64,000 nt of DNA from positions 248,001-312,000 of the forward strand of contig CANLWS010000001.1 of the NCBI GenBank assembly GCA_947494925.1, read 5' to 3'. Below, in pieces: positions 7,813-14,319 of this stretch. How positions within the stretch are numbered: the stretch's first letter is position 1; every line of letters begins with the position of its first letter. This stretch comes from an uncultured Alteromonadaceae bacterium. Lineage in GTDB: Bacteria > Pseudomonadota > Gammaproteobacteria > Enterobacterales > Alteromonadaceae. The translations under genes were made by a program, and so were the position numbers. The notes under the pieces are model-generated. The model saw only the letters and a list, made by a program, of their open reading frames with translations. It was not told the origin of the DNA and did not search any database.

Positions 7813-8137
7813 TTTCTCGCTCCTTAATCTGCACATATGGTGGCGGGTTCGTTGGTTGTTCAAACAACACAGCGCTATCGAAGATGGCACTAAAGAACAT
7901 TTGTCTGCCGATAATCATTACTATGGTGAGAGCAATGAGAATGAGCCGGAAGACGATATCTTCGATAATACGCCCAAGAAAAGCGCCAAGACCGAAGCCA
8001 ATCATGCCAATCCAGAAGTTATTAGCCAGAGCTAAAAAGTAGACGTAGCCGACAATGGCTCCAACCATCATGAAAATGCCGCCGAGCGGTCCACCTTTAT
8101 CCTCTTTAGAAAACGGTTTGGGTATTGGTTTAGCCAT
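7805..8137 (-). CDS. Small polytopic membrane protein
   Basis: A 110-residue protein with about three hydrophobic segments (around GGIFMMVGAIVGYVYFLAL, WIGMIGFGLGAFLG and LILIALTIVMIIG) and charged ends. GGAGGG lies eight bases before the ATG at 8137. It is translated together with the exported protein that overlaps its 3' end by eight bases. Together they may form an envelope part of the transfer machinery. The family is not recognised. Confidence 0.65.
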   Translation of the reverse strand: MAKPIPKPFSKEDKGGPLGGIFMMVGAIVGYVYFLALANNFWIGMIGFGLGAFLGRIIEDIVFRLILIALTIVMIIGRQMFFSAIFDSAVLFEQPTNPPPYVQIKERENA

Positions 8138-8217
8138 AAAGTATTCCCTCCATCCACAAAATTTTTCATTCGAGTTTCAATAAACTGAAGCTATGGCGGG
8201 TATGTTTTGCTATGTAG

Positions 8218-8383
8218 AAAAAAGGAACCTTTTTGTTAGAGTCGGCTGAGGAATATTTTCCTGAAATGCTGATTTGGCTGTACAGCTTGGTATACAAGGC
8301 TTTGGTCGGATTTTGAATTTTGTAGGAGCAAGGGAATTCAACCCCCATATAAAAGGTTCCTTTTTGTCTAACCTAATATGGGG
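8218..8383. repeat. Palindrome pair upstream of the resolvase gene (res-like or operator)
   Basis: AAAAAGGAACCTTTTT at 8219-8234 and AAAAGGTTCCTTTT at 8351-8364 are near-identical palindromes differing in the two central bases, and are 132 bp apart. The second is enclosed by CCCCATAT at 8343-8350 and ATATGGGG at 8376-8383. Resolvases usually act at paired or tripled palindromic subsites just upstream of their own gene, which fits. A repressor operator is the alternative. The site ends 23 bases before the resolvase start. Confidence 0.5.
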
Positions 8384-8406
8384 TTACTGCGGTAAGGAAT
8401 TTAACC

Positions 8407-8928
8407 ATGCAAAAATTTGGCTATGTACGTACTTCTACTGACAAGCAACTTACGGACAGACAAGTTAATGCCTTGGAAGAGGTCTGTGATTTCGTTTATA
8501 TCGAAGACGGCGTTTCTGCTGTGAGTAAAAAGCGACCTGTTTATGAGAACGTTTTATCACGCATGAAATCCGGTGATACCTTTGTCGTGCTTTCGTTTGA
8601 TCGCGTGTTCCGTTCCGTGGTTCAAGCCCTGACAGAGCTTGATAGAATGCACCGGAATGGCTTCACTTTGAAGTCACTAACACAAAATTTTGATACCAAA
8701 ACTCTTGAAGGAAAGCTGCTGTTTACAATTGCCATTGCACTTGGTGAGTGGGAACGAGAAACACTAAGTAAACGAACTAGGGATGGCATGGAAGCAGCAC
8801 GTCAGCGCGGTGTTAAATTAGGCCGACCTAAGAAGGGGTTAGAGCACTTAACCAAAGCAGCCAAACATCGTGAAACGTTTTCGGCCGAACTCAAATTGGC
8901 ACTGAATGAATTGGAAGAACGAACTTAG
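8407..8928 (+). CDS. Small serine recombinase (resolvase/invertase type) without a normal C-terminal HTH
   Basis: A 173-residue serine recombinase. The catalytic domain is complete: YVRTSTD with the nucleophilic Ser near residue 10, the SFDRVFRS motif near residue 63, and the long E-helix ending at RERTRDGMEAARQRG-like sequence and KLGRPKKG. Tn3-type resolvases continue with a helix-turn-helix of about 40 residues. Here only 34 residues follow GRPKK and they show no HTH pattern. AAGGAA lies eight bases before the ATG. The stop overlaps the convergent RES gene. It may resolve multimers of the excised element or act on the palindromes upstream. Confidence 0.8.
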   Translation: MQKFGYVRTSTDKQLTDRQVNALEEVCDFVYIEDGVSAVSKKRPVYENVLSRMKSGDTFVVLSFDRVFRSVVQALTELDRMHRNGFTLKSLTQNFDTKTLEGKLLFTIAIALGEWERETLSKRTRDGMEAARQRGVKLGRPKKGLEHLTKAAKHRETFSAELKLALNELEERT

Positions 8929-9947
8929 ATTTTTTCCGATATGGATACGGATACCTGCTCAACTCGATGTTGATATATTTCACCTATTTGGGCCTTTTCA
9001 GGATAAAACAGTGCCAAATTAATTCCTTCACTTACTGAGCTACTAAAAGTAACGCCATCGTATCCACACTTTTTAATAAATTCACAAAGATACTGGCTAG
9101 GTGTGTAGTCGAACGCAGTTGCTTGCCTACTAACTGGTCGCGTAAGTTCATTACCTAATCGCTCTAGGAACTCTAAATCAAACCTCATTTGCCCAACATT
9201 TTCGGCACCAGCTCCCGAAAAAGGCGAAACATTTTTTCGAGGGTGTCTTAAGTCTATTAATTCAAGATTGTCGTTGATAACAAAATCCGCGATGCAAGCA
9301 ATCTCGCCTGTATGAGGCCGAATTTCTGCTACGGCAGTTACAACTTCTGATCCTAAATAGAGATAAGGAATCCCAGCAGGGTTTGCTCTCCCATGAGATG
9401 CAACGTTTGCTGGAGGAGCCTTCATTTGCTCAGGTTCAAACACGGTATCTCCAGATTGCATTCTCGCCCTGAACCACTCCTTTGGTGTGTCGGCCGAATT
9501 AATTGCAAGACTAGGCAAGAGGCTAGCTAATTCGTCTGTATTTACTTCATTCTTTGGGAAAAAGCGATTTTGATGGATTAATTCTTCTCGAAAATTATCC
9601 CAATCACCAAGCCTATTTGAAGTGTATTTTTGAGAAGGAACAAGAGGCTGTCTAACAATCTCGCCATCATCAAAGATATCCGCTAATAACATTTGGGAAC
9701 GCGCACTATCCATTTTTGGGTGCGAAAATAATGACCAGTCTTTTTTAAGCCAATGAGCTAGCGGCTTTCCATTTTCGTCGATATCGTATGTATCAAGAAG
9801 AGGTTCGAACTTAAGTAACAATTCCTTAGGTTCTACAAGAGGCACATTCTGTGAAGCACAATATCCGCATTCGCCAATATCTTGTGAAAGATAAGAGATT
9901 TCATTTTCCAAGCCTTGATCACCGAAACAAATTGCACAACATTTCAT
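8925..9947 (-). CDS. RES-domain protein with N-terminal zinc-ribbon-like segment
   Basis: A 340-residue protein. Residues 4-30 hold two CxxC pairs (C4/C7 and C27/C30), as in a zinc ribbon. From residue 159 there is a RES domain: WFRARMQSG, then APPANVASHGRANPAGIPYLYL, then TAVAEIRP with the Glu near residue 208. RES domains in toxin-antitoxin systems break down NAD+ by phosphorolysis or hydrolysis, and the Arg and Glu seen here are among their conserved residues. It is the last gene of a tight operon with sce7725 (8 bp upstream) and sce7726. No MbcA/Xre-type antitoxin is adjacent, so control probably comes from the two partners. Confidence 0.8.
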   Translation of the reverse strand: MKCCAICFGDQGLENEISYLSQDIGECGYCASQNVPLVEPKELLLKFEPLLDTYDIDENGKPLAHWLKKDWSLFSHPKMDSARSQMLLADIFDDGEIVRQPLVPSQKYTSNRLGDWDNFREELIHQNRFFPKNEVNTDELASLLPSLAINSADTPKEWFRARMQSGDTVFEPEQMKAPPANVASHGRANPAGIPYLYLGSEVVTAVAEIRPHTGEIACIADFVINDNLELIDLRHPRKNVSPFSGAGAENVGQMRFDLEFLERLGNELTRPVSRQATAFDYTPSQYLCEFIKKCGYDGVTFSSSVSEGINLALFYPEKAQIGEIYQHRVEQVSVSISEKI

Positions 9948-9955
9948 GGAGATAA

Positions 9956-10894
9956 CTATCCCTCAAGAAAATCTGCTAGAGTTTCGATATGGTGTTGCAT
10001 AGATAACTTTTTCAAATAACCTAAACCAGGATAATGCCCGCGAGTATGTAATTCACGAAACTCTTTAACAGCCCGTGATTCCAAGACTTTAGAGTTTGGT
10101 TCGTTGAGTCTCGTTATTAACTTTTCGAGAGCTTCCAAAAATTTTCCTGCTGGGTCTTTGGGGGTATCTTGACGAATGGAGAGAAAATGATAAATGAACA
10201 TTGCTTCATCTTTTTCATCATCAATAAATGTTAAGTGAATGGCGATTGCATAGGCTGGCCCACCACTTTCAGAATAATCGTCGCCGACGATAAGAAAATC
10301 ACCAAAACCATCCATGTTCTCATCTTCATAGGTCACATGAAGGTCAGAGAACAATTCTATGTCTGGGTGCTCTCTATTTTTACGTCTTTGAAAACCATCT
10401 CTAATCAGAATTCTCTTAGCATCTTTAAAATGCTTCTGATAGAGCTTGCCTGAATCAATTTCAAAAAAGCAATGAACCATACTCGCCAAACGATCGCCTA
10501 AGCCACTAGCAAGACCTTTCGCATCTGAAAATCCGGCATGAATAAGTGTCAAGTCATGATTTTTATGAGCATCACAACATTGCAAAGCATCATCAACTGA
10601 CATATCCCCTTTCAGCAATACGCCAGCAGATATACCGTCTTCCTTTGCAAAATGTTCTGATAACAAATTGGACAAAGATTTTCCATTTTCGGAGAAGTCT
10701 CCATGAAATGGATTAACAATTACAACTGCTTTCCCACTATTTTCGACAATCGCATCAAGTGCCCTTTTTAGTCCGCTAAGAGTCTCTTTAACAGGCTCAA
10801 TAATGGGAACAAATCCAGATTTAGCCAAAAGCTCGGCATTTTCTCGAATGGTAATAAGCTCGTTTTGTTTTCCACGAAAATACGGATAGTACAT
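9956..10894 (-). CDS. sce7725-family protein
   Basis: A 312-residue protein beginning MYYPYFRGKQNELITIRENA, the hallmark of the sce7725 family; the opening also resembles the phage beta-protein family. The alternating strand-helix pattern suggests an alpha/beta barrel, but no catalytic motif is obvious. Members usually sit beside an sce7726-family gene, as here, seven bases downstream of it. The biochemical role is unknown to me. The conserved pairing and its place in a mobile element suggest part of a defence or conflict system, perhaps as sensor or regulator of the RES effector. Confidence 0.75.
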   Translation of the reverse strand: MYYPYFRGKQNELITIRENAELLAKSGFVPIIEPVKETLSGLKRALDAIVENSGKAVVIVNPFHGDFSENGKSLSNLLSEHFAKEDGISAGVLLKGDMSVDDALQCCDAHKNHDLTLIHAGFSDAKGLASGLGDRLASMVHCFFEIDSGKLYQKHFKDAKRILIRDGFQRRKNREHPDIELFSDLHVTYEDENMDGFGDFLIVGDDYSESGGPAYAIAIHLTFIDDEKDEAMFIYHFLSIRQDTPKDPAGKFLEALEKLITRLNEPNSKVLESRAVKEFRELHTRGHYPGLGYLKKLSMQHHIETLADFLEG

Positions 10895-10901
10895 ATTTCA
10901 A

Positions 10902-11792
10902 TCAAGTCCATTCTAATGCTTCTTCATACGTTTTATTCACCGCATTTATAAGCCTTTGTTGGTCCATTTTTCTAAAAGGAGTGGTCAATGCGGCAGAACG
11001 AAGAGATTGGGGAAGTTGGTTAACTGTCTCTGCCAATGGAGAGAGATTCCTTGTTCGCTTTAGTATCTTTACCATTTCCCTATGTGCCACATCTGACGGC
11101 AGATTAACAAACAACTCTCTCAGAGCTGAATAAATTTGAGTGTTTGGTAATTCTGGACATGAAATCCCGCAATTGTTTAAAATTTCTTTTGCCTCACTAA
11201 TTCGAATTGACTCAAAGATAACTCCAGAATTTGTTCGTTCCGGCATATCAACGGCCTTACGAAGTGTTGATATGTTGTGTTTATCTGAGAGCACCATAAC
11301 ACCAACATCATCGGGTATAGTCTCAAAAATTGCATCGACATGTTTTTTGCCTGCAATAACATAAACTGATGCAAAAACATCTCTATAAGAGTTTATTTGT
11401 CGCTGCAATCTACTCAATGAATCACGCTCAGATTTAATCTCGTAAACTGTTCCAGTTCCATTTAATATAACCACATCAGCCTTACACTGACCTATTCGAA
11501 ATTCAGTTAACATCGAAGCGGTATTTAGCGAATGTGTACCCATTAATATGTTTTGGGTGAGAGCTGATTTATATACGTATTCGTGGCGATTTGCTTTCTT
11601 TCTGAGTATTGAAAAAGCTGTGTCGTAGACGTCGCGAACGCGTCCAAAGGAATCATTGTACGAAAGTAGATCAGCTTCGCCTAAAAGGCGTGTAAATGTC
11701 GGTGACTTCCCTTTGCGCGCCAATTCATTTATGACGCTTGAAGAAAATAGCCTTGAAATGGCAGATATGCGTGTAGATTCAGTGTTTTTCAC
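10902..11792 (-). CDS. sce7726-family protein, nuclease-like
   Basis: A 296-residue protein with a GTG start. Residues 97-120 hold a PD-(D/E)XK-like core: TEFRIGQCKADVVIL with D106, then VYEIKSE with E118 and K120, followed by a Gln-containing helix (RLQRQINSYRD). This is the arrangement of restriction-endonuclease-like folds, so DNA cleavage or binding is a reasonable inference. An N-terminal region typical of the sce7726 family (ISRLFSSSVINELARKGKS) precedes it. It is the first gene of the operon with sce7725 and the RES gene. A 15-bp palindrome lies in its leader. Confidence 0.75.
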   Translation of the reverse strand: MKNTESTRISAISRLFSSSVINELARKGKSPTFTRLLGEADLLSYNDSFGRVRDVYDTAFSILRKKANRHEYVYKSALTQNILMGTHSLNTASMLTEFRIGQCKADVVILNGTGTVYEIKSERDSLSRLQRQINSYRDVFASVYVIAGKKHVDAIFETIPDDVGVMVLSDKHNISTLRKAVDMPERTNSGVIFESIRISEAKEILNNCGISCPELPNTQIYSALRELFVNLPSDVAHREMVKILKRTRNLSPLAETVNQLPQSLRSAALTTPFRKMDQQRLINAVNKTYEEALEWT

Positions 11793-11807
11793 GGGTCCGA
11801 TTTTATA

Positions 11808-11822
11808 TTAGTTGTTAACTAA
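11808..11822. promoter_or_regulatory. Palindrome in the leader of the sce7726 operon
   Basis: TTAGTT-GTT-AACTAA forms a perfect six-base inverted repeat 15-29 bases upstream of the GTG start. It overlaps the region where a ribosome-binding site would lie, so it could be an autorepressor operator or an RNA hairpin limiting translation. No separate regulator gene is nearby. Confidence 0.4.
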
Positions 11823-11956
11823 GTTCCATGCTATCCCTCAGTCTATGCGATTCCACAACAAATGCAACCAAGTTAAGAATACGCAAAATAGCCTCACTGC
11901 TTAATACATATCTAAGCAATTCATTTGGCGTTCAATTGAAACTTTGCATCAATTTA

Positions 11957-13012
11957 TTACAATTTCCGGCATCTCCCAATAAAGGCTAAAGCAACAAAAA
12001 GTATGTAGCCAATTCGTATCACTCCAGCTGAATCTGCCTCACCAGCAGATTCCGACCCACCTGAATTAGTATCATTTCCTGCATTGCTGCCGCCAGAGTT
12101 TTGCTGGTTATAAAAATCTGTAATTGTTCTACTTATCCACGGAATGAACGAAGCCACTCTGGTAAAAACAGCTGGCTCACCATTTAAACCACACCCTAGC
12201 AAGCCAATTGAAGGTTTGTTAGGTTCTCCAAAGCTGGTAATTCCGACTTGCACATACCTAGAACCGTCGGGGCGCATTAAAGGTCCTCCAGAATCTCCAT
12301 GGCATGGTTGCTGCCCAAAAAAGCTGTTGACACCAGCACATACATTTTTCTCTGTTATCCATCGAAAGTCTACTTGTGTCCCTCCCCAAGAGAATGCATC
12401 GTTAAAGTAATAAGCTTGACAATCGGCTGCGGGCAAAAAATAAAACCTGCCAAAAAGTAAATCTGCCGGGCTGGCATTACTGCGGTTATAATGACCCCAA
12501 CCAACTAATTGGACTTCAGTGTTGAGAAACATCTGCGACATATATCCTTCAGAGGCAAGCTGAACTATTTCAATACCATACAAATTTGGGACGTATAATA
12601 GCGCAATGTCATTTTCAAATGGCCTTGGGCTTTGGTAAGACTCATGTTGAAATACCCTCTCTACCTTAAAATGAGAGCCTCCAAAGCCAAGGTTTCCGTT
12701 TCCTTGATATACATATAGCCCCCCTAAAGAAGCCTCTGCAACACAATGCGCTGCAGTTAATACAAACCTGTCTTCAATTACCGATCCACCGCAAGTATGG
12801 TGATATCTTCCATTTGATAAAACTTGAAGACTAACCATATATGGAGTTAATCCATAATTGGCAAGAGCGCCATTAATAATTTGGGGAGTTTTAGAATCGT
12901 CATCTTTTGCGAGAACAATGTTAGGTATAACTACAGCAATTAACAAAATTGCGTAAGTCAAAGTAACAATTTTTAGAGAATAACAACTTTTTAGGAAAGA
13001 AAATGCATTCAT
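11957..13012 (-). CDS. Secreted S1-family serine protease with GlyGly-CTERM-like tail
   Basis: A 351-residue trypsin-fold protease. A signal sequence ends near residue 35. The activation-type N-terminus IINGAL starts near residue 45. The triad is His89 (TAAHC), Asp135 (ENDIALL) and Ser241 (HGDSGGP). The residue six places before the serine, which sets P1 preference, is Gln instead of trypsin's Asp, so Arg/Lys preference is not expected. The last 45 residues are a Gly/Ser-rich linker, a hydrophobic helix and a basic end, as in rhombosortase-processed GlyGly-CTERM proteins. It would act at or outside the cell surface. It lies between the TPR gene and sce7726 on the same strand and is probably separate cargo. 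Confidence 0.85.
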   Translation of the reverse strand: MNAFSFLKSCYSLKIVTLTYAILLIAVVIPNIVLAKDDDSKTPQIINGALANYGLTPYMVSLQVLSNGRYHHTCGGSVIEDRFVLTAAHCVAEASLGGLYVYQGNGNLGFGGSHFKVERVFQHESYQSPRPFENDIALLYVPNLYGIEIVQLASEGYMSQMFLNTEVQLVGWGHYNRSNASPADLLFGRFYFLPAADCQAYYFNDAFSWGGTQVDFRWITEKNVCAGVNSFFGQQPCHGDSGGPLMRPDGSRYVQVGITSFGEPNKPSIGLLGCGLNGEPAVFTRVASFIPWISRTITDFYNQQNSGGSNAGNDTNSGGSESAGEADSAGVIRIGYILFVALAFIGRCRKL

Positions 13013-13425
13013 AGCTTCAACACTCCATGTTTGCAGTTGGCGGAATTGGACACCATTTACTGCTCACAAAATGGGAGACTTTCCAATCAGAAGAATATTG
13101 TCAACTAAGCAACACTCTGATTAAAGTTTAGCCAACGAATAGTGATTAGGCAATTTTTCACACCTTAACCATTCGTGTTAAGACTGGTTTTGTCTCCCAT
13201 CAGTTCATTATAAGAACAATAGGCATTCCACCGACATATGACTGAACGGCCGTACGTTCAGCTGGTGCATTAACGACTCAAAGAACTATTGCATCAGCCT
13301 AGATGGATGCAACGGAAGAGCGGAGCGTCTTCCTTGCCAAGCGCAATGTAGAGAGACCACGTAGTGTGTCGACTACATTGCACAGCTTGCGGAGCGCAGA
13401 GACGAAAGCTTTTAGTTTTTTTAAC
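13013..13425. other. Gene-free stretch with two marked inverted repeats
   Basis: No gene is supported. TGAACG-N6-CGTTCA at 13243-13260 is an operator-like palindrome. GCAATGTAG at 13343-13351 pairs with CTACATTGC at 13373-13381, and the pairing extends through AAGC/GCTT further out, enclosed by similar GCGGAGCG strings. This long imperfect hairpin lies just after the TPR gene's 3' end, but its T-run is weak. It could be a terminator or a mobile-repeat scar. The upstream part must also hold the protease promoter. Confidence 0.45.
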
Positions 13426-14319
13426 TTAGAGTCTTTCTAATTCTTGGCGTATTTTGTTTTGATAATAAAGATTGGAATATTCTACTGGTAAAGATAACCC
13501 TTTATTCCATGCGGTAATGGCCCTTTCTTTAAATCCTGCTTCCTTGAGCGCGCGCCCGGCGTACCAATAATCTCTGGTGATCTCTACGATGTCGTCAAAA
13601 CTCATTGGTACGTAGGGATTTCTGCTCCCCCATTCGGACAGGTTTAAATCCAGATATTCCGCAAAATAACCTAGGGATGCATCATAATCTTTCAACAGGT
13701 AACTAAGGATGGCTTTACTAGCAATATGCATTCTAAAATATATGTAATTCTGGCAGGTTGTTCCGGGGGGTTCCAATTCATCAGCATTGTTATTAAGTCT
13801 GACGATCTCCAGATCCGCGAGCTTATCGTGCCACTCTTGAGCGTCTTCTAGGAAATTCCCTTGGGCAGCATAGTAGAAGCACTGAATAATGATGTTTACA
13901 ATCCAGCGTTCACACCGACCTGATTCAACACCGTCGGATAAAAATTGAGAGAGTTTGCTAAGACTGCCTTTAGTAATATCATACACCTCCTGCAACTCAA
14001 TTTTACCAGTGTAGTACTCTGCGTAAGCCAACATGTAATCACCAACCGCAACGCCGACCCAATCTTCAGCTTGTTTGAAATAGTCATTACTAGACTTATA
14101 ATACTGCACCGCTTCATCAAAGTTGTTGCGTGTGAATTCAGAATTGGCTATCTCGTAGTCAAGAAAGCCCAAATTTTGATATTCAGGAATTGTATCGTTC
14201 TGCTTTGCTTCATCAAGGTGGCATTTTTTGATATTCAACAACAATTGAAAAGCTTTATCAAAATCACGGTTTTGAATATAGGTGCGGCGAATTTGATTGG
14301 TTTCATCTTTCAGATTCAT
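13426..14319 (-). CDS. TPR-like helical repeat protein, partner of the STAND NTPase
   Basis: A 297-residue protein made mainly of helix pairs with tetratricopeptide character, for example NFDEAVQYYKSSNDYFKQAED near residue 65 and KERAITAWNKGLSL near residue 265. There is no signal peptide or catalytic motif. Its ATG directly follows the stop codon of the NTPase gene with no intervening base, so it is translationally coupled. TPR proteins beside STAND ATPases commonly serve as sensor or scaffold; here that is inference. Confidence 0.7.
   Translation of the reverse strand: MNLKDETNQIRRTYIQNRDFDKAFQLLLNIKKCHLDEAKQNDTIPEYQNLGFLDYEIANSEFTRNNFDEAVQYYKSSNDYFKQAEDWVGVAVGDYMLAYAEYYTGKIELQEVYDITKGSLSKLSQFLSDGVESGRCERWIVNIIIQCFYYAAQGNFLEDAQEWHDKLADLEIVRLNNNADELEPPGTTCQNYIYFRMHIASKAILSYLLKDYDASLGYFAEYLDLNLSEWGSRNPYVPMSFDDIVEITRDYWYAGRALKEAGFKERAITAWNKGLSLPVEYSNLYYQNKIRQELERL

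Noticed and set aside
13320-13390. Possible integron attC site
   Set aside because: The hairpin is long, but I do not find the RYYYAAC and GTTRRRY core sites in the expected places, and no integron integrase is in the window.
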